This document shows positions 26,672-36,318 of a stretch of 64,000 nt of DNA, one piece after another. The translations under genes and the position numbers were made by a program. The notes under the pieces were generated by a model. That model searched no databases. It saw only the letters and a list, made by a program, of their open reading frames with translations, and had not been told where the DNA came from. The stretch comes from Persicitalea sp964500445 (GTDB lineage Bacteria; Bacteroidota; Bacteroidia; Cytophagales; Spirosomataceae): NCBI GenBank assembly GCA_964500445.1, contig CAZCOG010000003.1, positions 185,493-249,492 on the forward strand. The letters run 5' to 3'. How positions within the stretch are numbered: position 1 is the first letter of the stretch; every line of letters starts with the position of its first letter.

Positions 26672-27706
26672 CTACAGAGAAGCCCGCAAAGTCAAATAGA
26701 AAGGGTTTTCCAAATGTTCCTTCGAGTTGCTTAAAATCAACTCGGCTGCCGTACGCCCCATGGTTTGGAAATCAGTGGACATCGTGGTGATACCATTGAG
26801 GAGCAAACGCTTCAACGGAGTCTCATTGTAAGAAATCACACCTACCTCCTGCCCGATGTTGAGCGATTGCGCAATGATTTTTTCAATCAATATCACTAGG
26901 TCATCTTCCATAATATTGATGTAGGCTTGTTTCGAGAGTATCGTTTCCTGGCTGATATCGGAAATAACGCGGTAATCGAAGGCATAGTCGCGGCAGAAAT
27001 TGACGAAGCCCTGGGTGATCTCGGGCGGGGCGTAGCTGTTTTCGGGAAAAATTAGGTTCAGGGTGTCATATTTGGCCAGCGGCTCGCTGGCTTTTTCCAG
27101 CGAAGTGTAAATATCGCGTTCGAAGTTCTGGTACACGGCGCCAAATTTGCCGCTGAGCCGGGGAATAATTTTGTCCAGAATAATCAACTGCTCCTTGGGT
27201 AGCGTGTTGATTATTTCGTGGGCCATTTCTTCGCCCTCGATGAAATGCGGAATAATGACGAGGTGTGTATATTCTTCTTTTCGCTGCTCGATGAGCCGCT
27301 TGAAGAGGGCGAAGTCATTATTATAAATATAGAAATCAATGGCCGCCTGTCCACCCAGGGTCTCGACAAAAGAGTCATAGATTATTTTTTTGTGGGTACT
27401 TAGCTTGTTGAAAAGCAGAAATACTTTCAGCGGCTGGCTGTGGTCGGTTTGCTTAATAAAGTACCCCTTGCCCGGCACCGAACCCAGCACGCCCAGGCTT
27501 TTCAGGTGATTGTAACCTTTCTCCGCCGTCACGCGAGAGATGTCGAATTCAAAGCTTATTTCGTTGATCGAGGGCATCATGTCGCCTTTCCCAATGGTAC
27601 CCGCCTGAATCCCCCGCACGATAGAATTGCTCAGTTGCAGGTACTTGGGCGTAGCCGAATACTCGTCGATGCTGATGTTATCTAAAATTTTCCGCGAGAG
27701 TGACAT
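26672..27706 (-). CDS. GntR-type transcriptional regulator with sugar-binding domain
   Basis: A 344-residue regulator. Residues 1-80 form a GntR winged helix (YLQLSNSIVRGIQAGTIGKG, MPSINEISFEFDISRVTAEK). The rest resembles periplasmic sugar-binding/LacI-type effector domains (HLVIIPHFIEGEEMAHEI, EVGVISYNETPLKRLLLNG, MSTDFQTMGRTAAELIL). Bacteroidota commonly use this architecture to control monosaccharide catabolic operons. Placed directly upstream of rhaEW and after kduI, it probably controls rhamnose and/or ketouronate genes; the effector is not identifiable from sequence. Confidence 0.85.
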   Translation of the reverse strand: MSLSRKILDNISIDEYSATPKYLQLSNSIVRGIQAGTIGKGDMMPSINEISFEFDISRVTAEKGYNHLKSLGVLGSVPGKGYFIKQTDHSQPLKVFLLFNKLSTHKKIIYDSFVETLGGQAAIDFYIYNNDFALFKRLIEQRKEEYTHLVIIPHFIEGEEMAHEIINTLPKEQLIILDKIIPRLSGKFGAVYQNFERDIYTSLEKASEPLAKYDTLNLIFPENSYAPPEITQGFVNFCRDYAFDYRVISDISQETILSKQAYINIMEDDLVILIEKIIAQSLNIGQEVGVISYNETPLKRLLLNGITTMSTDFQTMGRTAAELILSNSKEHLENPFYLTLRASL

Positions 27707-27739
27707 AGACTGTTATTATAATTGGTAGACCAGACAAGA

Positions 27740-28612
27740 TTAACGCAGATCTTTGATCGCGCGGAAATCCATATCGCCGTAGTCGAGATTTTCTCCCGCC
27801 ATACCCCAGATGAATGTGTAGTTGGAAGTACCGGCCCCAGCATGGATCGACCAGTTGGGCGAGATCACGGCCTGCTCATTTTGCAGCCAGATGTGGCGGG
27901 TTTCCTGAGGTTCACCCATGAAATGACTGACTGCCTGTCCTTCGGGTACTTCAAAATAAAAGTACACCTCCATGCGGCGATCGTGGGTATGTGCGGGCAT
28001 CGTGTTCCATACGCTCCCGGACTTCAGCTCAGTCATACCCATTTGCAACTGATTGGTAGGCAGGATGCTATTGACGATGAGTTTATTGATAATCCTATGA
28101 TTAGCCGTTTCAGGACTACCCATTTCCACAACTTCCGCCTCATTTCTGGCTATTTTCCGGGATGGGTAGCTGTGGCCTGCGGGTGTCGAGTTGAGATAGA
28201 ACTTGGCGGGTTTAGCGGCGTCGAGCGATTGGAATTTGATGCCCTCTGTACCTTTCCCCAGGTACAGGGCTTCTTTATATTCCAGATCGTAATCAACGCC
28301 ATCGGCCACGACTCGGCCCGGCCCGCCGACGTTGATAATGCCCAACTCGCGGCGTTCGAGAAAATAGGCCGCTTTTAGCGCCTCGGGAGCCTCTAGTGCA
28401 ATAGGTTCGAGAGCAGGCATGATGCCGCCCGTGAGGTAACGATCAAAAAAAGAGAGAGTCCAGCGAAACTGATTGGTGACGAATAGATTTTCGATCAGAA
28501 AATTCTGTCGAAGCTGTTCGGTATTCATGCCCTTCACTTCGTTTGGTGAACTGGCATAGCGGCTTTCAAATGCGATTTTGTCTTGCATGAAATCTTGGGA
28601 CAGTGTTTGCAT
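27740..28612 (-). CDS. kduI: 5-dehydro-4-deoxy-D-glucuronate isomerase
   Basis: A 290-residue KduI enzyme that converts the 5-keto-4-deoxyuronate released from unsaturated pectin oligomers into 2,5-diketo-3-deoxygluconate. Family motifs are NTEQLRQNFLIENLF near the start, GGIMPALEP, NVGGPG, the zinc-binding MPAHTHDRRMEVYFYF, and PNWSIHAGAGTSNYTFIWGM. The ATG at 28612 lies 4 bp after the stop of the lipoprotein gene, which supports this start over an upstream alternative and indicates co-transcription. Its presence next to rhamnose genes fits rhamnogalacturonan use. Confidence 0.93.
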   Translation of the reverse strand: MQTLSQDFMQDKIAFESRYASSPNEVKGMNTEQLRQNFLIENLFVTNQFRWTLSFFDRYLTGGIMPALEPIALEAPEALKAAYFLERRELGIINVGGPGRVVADGVDYDLEYKEALYLGKGTEGIKFQSLDAAKPAKFYLNSTPAGHSYPSRKIARNEAEVVEMGSPETANHRIINKLIVNSILPTNQLQMGMTELKSGSVWNTMPAHTHDRRMEVYFYFEVPEGQAVSHFMGEPQETRHIWLQNEQAVISPNWSIHAGAGTSNYTFIWGMAGENLDYGDMDFRAIKDLR

Positions 28613-28616
28613 TAAA

Positions 28617-29576
28617 TTAAAAAGGTTCAAGGTAACCGTGCTTTCCTTCGGTATGAGGACGGTCCGGGTCCAGCCCATCCAGCACGATCACGGCCTGAAT
28701 GGACGAAAACTTATTTGGGTCTTGCTGCCAGGACCAAACCAATTTTCCCGCCGCAGTATATTCGAGTAGTTGGTTGCCCTTGCCTCCCATGTCAGGGCCG
28801 TGACCCTGCCAGTTAGCGACAACTATATTTCCATTTTTCAAAATCTGAAATCCGGAAAAAAAATAGGGATGTACTTCAGTAGGGCCGCCAATGGTATCGA
28901 TGACAGAACTATTTTTATCAAGTATCTGCATGTTGGCGGAGAACCCACCGCTCACCAGGGTTCGTCCATCGGCCAGGCGCACGGCCTGCCAGGCGTGCTG
29001 CGATTTCCTTTTGGGAGCAAGATCGGCTCGCCAGACGATCGAACGATCGGATTTTCCTTCAAAAACTACATCGTCGGCGGTGATGAGGAAATTACCGGAG
29101 GGTATTTCCCGGACCAGGCGTACGTAGGTAAAACCGGGATAGGACACCGTTTTTTTGACCGCTCCGCTGTCGTCTACTTCCACCAGTACGATGCCACTTT
29201 TTCCCTGCCAGTTCAGGCCTGTCAGCAGAGTGTTGCCATTGCGCAGCCGCCGGGCGGCAATGGTACCTTTAAACAAAGTCAGTTCGGCAACTTTCCGACC
29301 TGTCTGGATTTCGTGTTCTTGGTAGCCATCGCCCGTCCCGACCAGGACGCGCCCGTTCCCTACCAGCTGCATATCGCGCCCGGTCGGAATGGGGACGTAC
29401 CAGTTATTTTCGGGATGCGCCAAATCGACGTAGCTTAATTGGGAAAGTCCTTCGTCCCGGAGCAGCATTTGTTTGGGGCCGGAAAAAGATGGTTCTCCTC
29501 CGCTCTGCCGGGACGATTTACAACCGTTCAGCCAAAAGGTACTGAGAAAAAGGAGTGCGAAGCAGCAGCATTTCAT
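28617..29576 (-). CDS. Beta-propeller-like lipoprotein of unknown function
   Basis: A 319-residue lipoprotein: a short signal peptide ends in LNGC (Cys19). The mature protein contains repeated short strands with G-x-G/GNxLLTG and GNIVVANWQG segments, resembling PQQ- or arylsulfotransferase-like propellers, so it probably folds as a propeller in the periplasm or at the outer membrane. No catalytic motif is recognised. It is immediately followed by kduI (4 bp), suggesting a role in sensing, binding or processing a pectin-type substrate, but this is inferred from position only. Confidence 0.6.
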   Translation of the reverse strand: MKCCCFALLFLSTFWLNGCKSSRQSGGEPSFSGPKQMLLRDEGLSQLSYVDLAHPENNWYVPIPTGRDMQLVGNGRVLVGTGDGYQEHEIQTGRKVAELTLFKGTIAARRLRNGNTLLTGLNWQGKSGIVLVEVDDSGAVKKTVSYPGFTYVRLVREIPSGNFLITADDVVFEGKSDRSIVWRADLAPKRKSQHAWQAVRLADGRTLVSGGFSANMQILDKNSSVIDTIGGPTEVHPYFFSGFQILKNGNIVVANWQGHGPDMGGKGNQLLEYTAAGKLVWSWQQDPNKFSSIQAVIVLDGLDPDRPHTEGKHGYLEPF

Positions 29577-29645
29577 TTAGCGAGAATCATAAAGATTTGA
29601 AGACCTGCACCCTTTACCTTTCAAACATTAGCCTTTCGATCCTTC

Positions 29646-31103
29646 CTATTTCCGGTAATCCAGCGCCGGGGGGCGATCGCCCAGCAAGGCTTCGTACTTA
29701 AATTTTTTGCCCCGCTTTTCATTAAGTTCTGCCTGCGCTTCGGTGAGGGTTTTGGGGTTTTGGAATAAATCCACGGCCGTAAGGGCGATGGTTTTGGCCG
29801 CTACCATCATGCCTTTGCGGCCAATGCTGGTACCGCCCGCTGCTACCGCCTGCCAGCTGTGCGCCGCCGTGCCAGGTACCCAGGTGGCAGTGCGCAGACC
29901 GACGGTTGGGACTGCCCAACTCACGTCTCCCACATCAGTACTACCCATTCCTGTACGCTCATATTCGTAGGGCAGGATTTTGGCCGCATCGGCTGGGTCA
30001 GGTTCTTTGCCTTCGGGCAGGTTAAAGGTAGTTTGGATCTTTTGGGCAAAATCCGTTTCAGACTTGTCGTAGTTCACGCCGCCTACTTCTTTGAGATTTT
30101 TGTACATGACCTTCGCCAGCGATTCCAGCGGTAGCATTTCGTACACGCCGCCGATGATTTCGTGCTCGACGGTCGTCCCCGTTCCCATCGCCGCGCCTTC
30201 GGAGGCTTTCACGATCCGCTGCCACATATCCTGCACCACGTCGCGCTGCGGGTGACGGACGTAATAGTAGACTTCGGCAAAATCCGGCACGACATTAGGC
30301 GCTTTACCGCCCTGCGTGATCACGTAGTGAATCCGGGCGTCAGAAGGTACGTGTTCGCGCATCATGTTGACCATGTGGTCCATTGCCTCCACGCCATCGA
30401 GGGCCGAGCGTCCCCGATCGGGTGCCCCGGCCGCGTGGGCGGCAATGCCCTTAAAGCGAAACTTCGCCGAAATATTGGCCAGCGAACTACCCGCACTGGC
30501 GCTGTTGGAATCAGACGGGTGCCAGTGCAACACCGCGTCGACACCGTTGAAAAGCCCGGCTCGTACCATATACACCTTGCCCGATCCGCCTTCCTCGGCG
30601 GGCGTCCCGAAAAACTTTATCGTACCTTTTTGCTTGGTCGCCACCAGCCAGTTTTTAACCGCAATGGCTGCCGCCGCCGACCCTACGCCGAACAGGTGGT
30701 GGCCGCAGGCATGGCCCGCTGCGCCTTCGGTCATCACTTTGCGGGTCGGCCAGGCATCCTGTGACAAGCCGGGCAGGGCGTCGTACTCACCCAGAATCCC
30801 CAGCGTGGGGCCACCTTCGCCAAAACTGGCCACAAAAGCGGTGGGAATACCGGCCACACCTTTCTGGATTTTGAAGCCTTCCTTTGAAAGCATATCCTGC
30901 AACAGGGCCGAGCTTTTTTCCTCCTGGTAGCCTACTTCGGCGTAGTTCCAGATGGTTTTGGCAGCTTCGCCGTAGGCTGCTTCTTTTTGGTTGAGCTCTC
31001 TCAAAACCCGCTCGTGGGCCGTTTGTGCCCATGCGCCGCTGCTCAACAAAAGGGTCGAAATCAGCAACAATCCTTTTCTCTTCTGCGTAATCATTCGTAT
31101 CAT
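29646..31103 (-). CDS. Secreted M20-family amidohydrolase (AbgB-like)
   Basis: A 485-residue exported enzyme with a signal peptide ending GAWAQ (about residue 27). It matches M20 amidohydrolases related to p-aminobenzoyl-glutamate hydrolase subunit B: GILGEYDALPGLSQ, the metal-binding ACGHHLFGVG, the catalytic Glu pair in FFGTPAEEGGSGK, VLHWHPSD, GIAAHAAG and STDVGDVSWAVPT. It probably cleaves an N-acyl or amide bond of a small molecule in the periplasm. It is 69 bp upstream of the propeller lipoprotein on the same strand. The 190 bp beyond its start separate it from a divergent ABC ATPase gene. Confidence 0.87.
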   Translation of the reverse strand: MIRMITQKRKGLLLISTLLLSSGAWAQTAHERVLRELNQKEAAYGEAAKTIWNYAEVGYQEEKSSALLQDMLSKEGFKIQKGVAGIPTAFVASFGEGGPTLGILGEYDALPGLSQDAWPTRKVMTEGAAGHACGHHLFGVGSAAAAIAVKNWLVATKQKGTIKFFGTPAEEGGSGKVYMVRAGLFNGVDAVLHWHPSDSNSASAGSSLANISAKFRFKGIAAHAAGAPDRGRSALDGVEAMDHMVNMMREHVPSDARIHYVITQGGKAPNVVPDFAEVYYYVRHPQRDVVQDMWQRIVKASEGAAMGTGTTVEHEIIGGVYEMLPLESLAKVMYKNLKEVGGVNYDKSETDFAQKIQTTFNLPEGKEPDPADAAKILPYEYERTGMGSTDVGDVSWAVPTVGLRTATWVPGTAAHSWQAVAAGGTSIGRKGMMVAAKTIALTAVDLFQNPKTLTEAQAELNEKRGKKFKYEALLGDRPPALDYRK

Positions 31104-31293
31104 GTAGTTAGGTTATAGCGTCCAAAATAAGGAATCTACGTAGATTTGTTTAATGGGCAGGGGGTAATGGATAATTAATATTTATCTTAATTTTTTGTAA
31201 TTCAGTAGATTAACCTTTGTTAGGTAGTTTAAATTTATTTTAGGTCCGCTTCCATTTCCAACCATTTCTGAAAAGACAGTATCTTTTACCTCA

Positions 31294-31911
31294 ATGAAAC
31301 TTACGGTCGAAAATGTCGGTAAAAAATTTATTTCGGAATGGATATTGCGGGGAGTTGACCTGGAACTGAATGCGGGAGAAAGTTATACTTTCGTCGGCCC
31401 GAATGGCAGCGGTAAATCGACCTTGATCCAATTATTGATGGGCAGCGTTCCGCCTTCGGAGGGGACAATCCTTTACCGGAAGAATGGCCGGGAACTTGAT
31501 ATAGACGATTGGTACAAAGAGATTGTATTGGCTGCGCCTTATCTGGAACTGATCGAGGAATTTACGCTGCGGGAGCTGGTGGATTTTCACCTGAAGTTCA
31601 AGCCGTTAAAAAATAATTTTCGAGCGGCTGACTTCGAGGATTTCGTTCAACTAAGCCACGTGCGCCACAAAATTGTGCGGCATTTTTCGTCCGGCATGAA
31701 GCAACGTGTAAAGCTGGGCCTGGCGTTTCTGTCGGATGTACCGGTGGTTTTCCTGGACGAACCTACCTCGAATCTGGATACGATGGGGGTGCAGTGGTAC
31801 TTGGATAATGTGGTGATTTTGACCGAAAAACAGCTTGTGGTGCTCGGTTCGAACCAGGCTCAGGAATATGAATTTTGTAAAAATATCGTCTCCGTTTCGG
31901 CGTTCAAATGA
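31294..31911 (+). CDS. ABC transporter ATP-binding protein (orphan)
   Basis: A 205-residue ATPase with Walker A GPNGSGKST, Q-loop region, signature FSSGMKQR (a variant of LSGGQ), Walker B VVFLDEPTSNLD and a terminal H-loop region that reads LGSNQAQE rather than a clear His. It would energise an exporter or an ABC-2 type system, but no permease gene is adjacent: the next gene is a T9SS surface protein. The divergent amidohydrolase is the other neighbour. The lack of an obvious H-loop His makes its activity uncertain. Confidence 0.85.
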   Translation: MKLTVENVGKKFISEWILRGVDLELNAGESYTFVGPNGSGKSTLIQLLMGSVPPSEGTILYRKNGRELDIDDWYKEIVLAAPYLELIEEFTLRELVDFHLKFKPLKNNFRAADFEDFVQLSHVRHKIVRHFSSGMKQRVKLGLAFLSDVPVVFLDEPTSNLDTMGVQWYLDNVVILTEKQLVVLGSNQAQEYEFCKNIVSVSAFK

Positions 31912-32007
31912 AGGGGAGACGCTGGATTTTAGACTAGTATAGGGCAGAATCTGCTAACGATTTCATAGTCCATCGTCAAATATCTAGCGTCCAAAATCAA
32001 AAAATAC

Positions 32008-35000
32008 ATGAATCAAACTTTACGCTTTTGTTTACTGGGAATTGTGTGGTTTTGTTTTAGTGGGAAAACGGTGGCAGATGGCTTACGGTTTGTGCAAAAC
32101 AAAGGCCAATGGGACCGGGAGGTTCTGTTCCGTGCTGACATCCCCGGTGGTTTTCTGTTCCTTAAAAAGCGGTCGCTGGTTTACGTGCTGTACGACGGTC
32201 GTGAGGTTTCGGCCCGCCATGCCCGGCAACCGCTTGCCGACGCCGACCGTGCCCGAATAGGAGCTGCGCCGGCTACTGTTATCAAAGCTCACGGTGTGGA
32301 GGTGCAGTTCGAGGGGAGTAATCCCGGTGCAATGATCTCTCAACTCAAACCGGACGGCAGCGAATTCAACTACTTCATCGGTAATGATCCCAGCCGCTGG
32401 GCCAGCGGGGCGGCGGGCTTCGGGGAGGTTTTTTATAAAAACATTTATCCCGGCGTGGACTTTCGGATTTATGCCTACGAATACACGATCAAATACGAAT
32501 TTATCGTTCATCCTGGCGCGGATGCTTCGCGCATCAAGCTGAATTATAGTGGCGCCGACGGTCTTTCGTTAAACACCAATGGCCAGCTCGAAGTCGGGAC
32601 CAGCGTGGGACCTTTCAAAGAAGCCAAACCCTATTCCTTTCAGGAAATAGCGGGTCGCACGAAGGAAATAACCGCCCGCTACGTGCTGGAAGGCCAGAAA
32701 GTGAAGTTTGCGCTACCCGGTGATTACGATCATGCGCACGATTTGACAATCGACCCCGAACTTATTTTTTCCACCTATTCCGGTTCGGCATCCGACAACT
32801 GGGGCCATACGGCTACCTACGATGCTCAGGGCAATTTGTTTTCGGGGGGGACGGTATTTGGCGCTAATTTCCCGATTACGGTCGGTTCTTTTCAGGTGCA
32901 GTTCGCCGGGCAAGTTGATACGGGAATTCTGAAGTACAACATCGATGGTACAATGCTGATCTACTCGACCTTCTTAGGTGGTAACAGTACCGATATTCCC
33001 AATAGCCTGATTGCTAATAAAAACGGGGAGCTTTTTATCTATGGAACTACTTCCTCGCCCAATTTTGCCACTACCAGTTCCGCCTTCCAGAAGACTTATG
33101 GTCGGGGCGCGGGTATCACCCCCATCGACGGACTGGAACTACCCAATGGTAGCGATATGTACATTGCCCGACTTAGTTCCGATGGCAAGCGTCTGCTGGC
33201 CTCGACCTACCTCGGCGGTAGCGGTAATGATGCCCTGAGCAGCGTTCAGAACGTCCAGATCAGAAACTACGGCGATACCTTTCGGGGGGAAATCATTTTG
33301 GACAAAGACGAGAATGTCTTGGTTGCCTCTTCCACCAATTCTACGAATTTTCCTACCAAAAATGCTTACCAAAGTACCCTGAAAGGTCGTCAGGATGGCA
33401 CCATCTCGCAGCTTTCACCCGATTTGTCCACTTTGCAGTGGAGTACTTATTTCGGTGGCGCAGGCTTCGACGCGGCCTTTTCCATTAAGCCGACAGCCGA
33501 CGGAGGTATATACATCACTGGCCTCACCCAGAGTAACGATCTACCCGCGAAAGAGGGGGCGTATCAGTCCAGCATAAAAGGGGGAGAAGATGCTTACATT
33601 GCCTATTTCAAGAATCAGCAGTTCCAGCAAGTCACCTACCTGGGCACCGATGCCGCCGACGGTGCTTATTTGCTCGACCACGACCCCGCCGGCAATGTCT
33701 ATGTGCTGGGTCTGACCCGCGGTGCTTATCCCATTTCTTCCGGGGTGTATAGTAATAAAAACAGCGGGCAGTTCGTACACGCACTCGACCCTACTTTGTC
33801 TAAGTCTCTGTTCTCCACTGTGATCGGCTCTCGCAAAGGCTCGCCGGATATTTCCCCTACGGCTTTTTTGGTCAACGAATGCGGCAATATCTATATCGCG
33901 GGCTGGGGTGGCGCCGTGAACATAACGACTGCTTACAATGTCCAAAGTACCACGCGCGGGATGCCTGTCACGCCTGATGCGCTGCAACCCACGACCACGG
34001 GCGACAATTTCTACATCGCTATTCTGGAAGCGGAGGCTAAGTCATTGCTTTACGCTACTTTTTTTGGGAGTGTAGCGGCTACCAATCCGCAGGAAAACCG
34101 AGGCGACCACGTGGATGGCGGCACGAGCCGCTTCGACAAGAATGGGGTAATCTACCACGCTACCTGTGCCTGCGGCGGTACTCGCTTTCCAACTACCCCG
34201 AAAGCCTGGTCGAATACCAACCGTAGTAATAACTGCAATAACGCGGCTTTCAAGATCGACATTGACCGCCTGAAAGCAGCCTTCGATGTGTACGAAGGCA
34301 CCAAGAAAGACGTAACGATCGGCTGTGCGCCGCTTACGCTGGATTTTATCAATACCAGCGAAGGTGGTGTGGACTACATCTGGGATGTGAATGGTGGGGG
34401 CTTTTCGCGGGATAAAATTCAGTCGCAATACACTTTCGATAAAGCGGGCGAATACACCGTGACGCTGCGCGCTTTCAATCGCCTGACTTGTAAGAAAGTC
34501 GATGTCGCTACCCGGAAAATTGTGGTTAAAAGTCTGGATATTCTCACTAAGGGTGATACTACGGTTTGTCAAAATGTAGCCGTGCCGTTGTCCGTATCGG
34601 GCGGCGCAGAATACACCTGGACGCCCGCGCTGAGTGTGGACAATCCGAAAAGCGCCACGCCGATTGCCCGGGTAAAAGAGACGACGGAATTTAATGTGGA
34701 AGTAAAAGATCCCGCTTCCGGCTGCGTAGTGAACCGGAAAGTGAAGGTGACGATCGACGACCGCAAACCCGACTTCCTGGCGGGTACCGACGCCACAATT
34801 TGTCCCGGTCAGTCGGCTCCGCTGACAGCCTCGGGCAGTGCTGTACGTTTTCGCTGGACCACCGACCCCACGTTGAGTGATAGTGTGGGAAACAAGATTA
34901 CGGCTACACCCACCGTCACAACTACTTACACCGTAGAAGCCGAATACGGCGACGGCTGCAAGCCCAAAAAGACGGTGACGATCACCGTCGAAAACAATAA

Positions 35001-35712
35001 GCCGGACTTCAACGTGACGCCTGCCCTGCTGGTGTGTGCAGGAGCCAGGGCGGAACTCCGCGCTTCGGGCGCTGCGACTTCCTTTATCTGGAAGGGCGAC
35101 TCGACATTGAATCCTACGACGGGGCCAGTGGTGAGCGTCTCGCCCGCTTACACGACGACTTATAAGGTACAAGCCCAGTATCCTGACGGCTGCAAGCCGG
35201 AAAAACAGGTGACCGTGACGGTGGATCGGGCCCATGAGCCCCTGTTTGACATTGTACAGGCCGGAGAAGCCTGTAACGAACCCGTAAAGTACCAGTTTCT
35301 GAACCGTACCCAGAACGCCGATCGGTACGAATGGAACATTGGCACGGGTCCGATGATGACGACCACCGACGTAAACGACCGTACTTATGAACAGCCCGGC
35401 GAGTACGTCGTCACGCTGACTTCCTACAACAAAGCGGGCTGCGCCCTTACGGTTTCCAGAACCCTGAACGCGGCCCCGCCGCTGGTACTACCGAACGTGA
35501 TTACACCCAACGGAGACGGGAAAAACGATACCTTTATGGTGCCCGTAGGCGGTAGTTCCTTACAGGTGTTCAACCGCTGGGGCAAGGAGGTTTTTCAGGC
35601 GGACGACTACCGCAATGACTGGGGCAAAGACACGATCAATGGTACTTATTTCTACGAAATCGTGACGCCGCAGGGTAGCCGGTGCAAGGGCTGGGTGCAG
35701 GTGTTGGAGTGA
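32008..35712 (+). CDS. Large secreted SBBP/PKD protein with T9SS type B sorting domain
   Basis: A 1234-residue surface protein. A signal peptide (about 1-24) precedes an N-terminal DUF7948-like region (LRFVQNKGQWDREVLFRADI). A beta-propeller of SBBP-type repeats follows (about 255-700; YSTFLGGNSTD, ASTYLGGSGND, WSTYFGGAGFD), then a PKD domain (about 756-840), three Cys-containing Ig-like repeats (to about 1075), another PKD, and a gliding-type C-terminal domain from about 1161 (LPNVITPNGDGKNDTF; FNRWGKEVFQ). The C-terminal domain marks export by the type IX system. The role is probably adhesion or surface structure. It starts 97 bp after the ABC ATPase gene. Confidence 0.88.
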   Translation: MNQTLRFCLLGIVWFCFSGKTVADGLRFVQNKGQWDREVLFRADIPGGFLFLKKRSLVYVLYDGREVSARHARQPLADADRARIGAAPATVIKAHGVEVQFEGSNPGAMISQLKPDGSEFNYFIGNDPSRWASGAAGFGEVFYKNIYPGVDFRIYAYEYTIKYEFIVHPGADASRIKLNYSGADGLSLNTNGQLEVGTSVGPFKEAKPYSFQEIAGRTKEITARYVLEGQKVKFALPGDYDHAHDLTIDPELIFSTYSGSASDNWGHTATYDAQGNLFSGGTVFGANFPITVGSFQVQFAGQVDTGILKYNIDGTMLIYSTFLGGNSTDIPNSLIANKNGELFIYGTTSSPNFATTSSAFQKTYGRGAGITPIDGLELPNGSDMYIARLSSDGKRLLASTYLGGSGNDALSSVQNVQIRNYGDTFRGEIILDKDENVLVASSTNSTNFPTKNAYQSTLKGRQDGTISQLSPDLSTLQWSTYFGGAGFDAAFSIKPTADGGIYITGLTQSNDLPAKEGAYQSSIKGGEDAYIAYFKNQQFQQVTYLGTDAADGAYLLDHDPAGNVYVLGLTRGAYPISSGVYSNKNSGQFVHALDPTLSKSLFSTVIGSRKGSPDISPTAFLVNECGNIYIAGWGGAVNITTAYNVQSTTRGMPVTPDALQPTTTGDNFYIAILEAEAKSLLYATFFGSVAATNPQENRGDHVDGGTSRFDKNGVIYHATCACGGTRFPTTPKAWSNTNRSNNCNNAAFKIDIDRLKAAFDVYEGTKKDVTIGCAPLTLDFINTSEGGVDYIWDVNGGGFSRDKIQSQYTFDKAGEYTVTLRAFNRLTCKKVDVATRKIVVKSLDILTKGDTTVCQNVAVPLSVSGGAEYTWTPALSVDNPKSATPIARVKETTEFNVEVKDPASGCVVNRKVKVTIDDRKPDFLAGTDATICPGQSAPLTASGSAVRFRWTTDPTLSDSVGNKITATPTVTTTYTVEAEYGDGCKPKKTVTITVENNKPDFNVTPALLVCAGARAELRASGAATSFIWKGDSTLNPTTGPVVSVSPAYTTTYKVQAQYPDGCKPEKQVTVTVDRAHEPLFDIVQAGEACNEPVKYQFLNRTQNADRYEWNIGTGPMMTTTDVNDRTYEQPGEYVVTLTSYNKAGCALTVSRTLNAAPPLVLPNVITPNGDGKNDTFMVPVGGSSLQVFNRWGKEVFQADDYRNDWGKDTINGTYFYEIVTPQGSRCKGWVQVLE

Positions 35713-35825
35713 GTTAGGTTTGAGAGAAGGTTAGAAGCTCTAAGGGAGCGGCTATGGAATATAGATTTACTTATAGATAGCTATTTATTACCTTTATTGA
35801 ATCATTGAAATAAATCGTACAAATC

Positions 35826-36269
35826 ATGAAAAAGCTACTCGCACTTTTCTTCTGCTTTGCCATCGCTTTGCAAGCCCACGCTCAGAAGAATTTCGGCAAA
35901 AAAATCAACGAGAAATCGGCTATTGAAGCCAGCCAGTTACCCGCCAAAATGGGTGATAAGGAAAGTATGGACACCAAAGTGACAGGTACTGTGGAGTCGG
36001 TCTGCCAGGCAAAGGGCTGCTGGATGAAAGTCAAGATGGACAATGGCGAAACCATGCGCGTGACCTTTAAGGACTACGGTTTTTTTGTCCCCAAGGATAT
36101 CGCCGGGAAGACGGTAGTAGTTGAGGGCGTTGCGCAGAAAAAGACTACCCCGGTGTCGGAACTACGCCACTACGCTGAGGATGCCGGGAAAAGTAAGGCT
36201 GAAATTGCCGCAATTACCGACCCGAAAAATGAGCTGGCCTTCGTGGCCGATGGCGTGATCGTGAAGTAG
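35826..36269 (+). CDS. DUF4920 domain exported protein
   Basis: A 147-residue protein with a signal peptide ending AHAQ (about residue 20). The body matches DUF4920: a GTVESVCQAKGCWMKVKM segment with two close cysteines, then RVTFKDYGFFVPKD and VVVEGVAQKKTTPV, an OB-fold-like small beta protein. The function is unknown; the Cys pair could bind metal or form a disulfide. It lies alone between two secreted-protein genes on the same strand. Confidence 0.85.
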   Translation: MKKLLALFFCFAIALQAHAQKNFGKKINEKSAIEASQLPAKMGDKESMDTKVTGTVESVCQAKGCWMKVKMDNGETMRVTFKDYGFFVPKDIAGKTVVVEGVAQKKTTPVSELRHYAEDAGKSKAEIAAITDPKNELAFVADGVIVK

Positions 36270-36318
36270 CAGTGGGGATGAGCAGGTATCAACTCTCAAT
36301 GAAACGGCTGTCATTCCC

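Noticed and set aside
34042..35235. 397-residue minus-strand ORF inside the T9SS type B protein gene
   Set aside because: It is antisense to clear PKD and Ig-like domains, has no family signature, and is rich in Arg and His.
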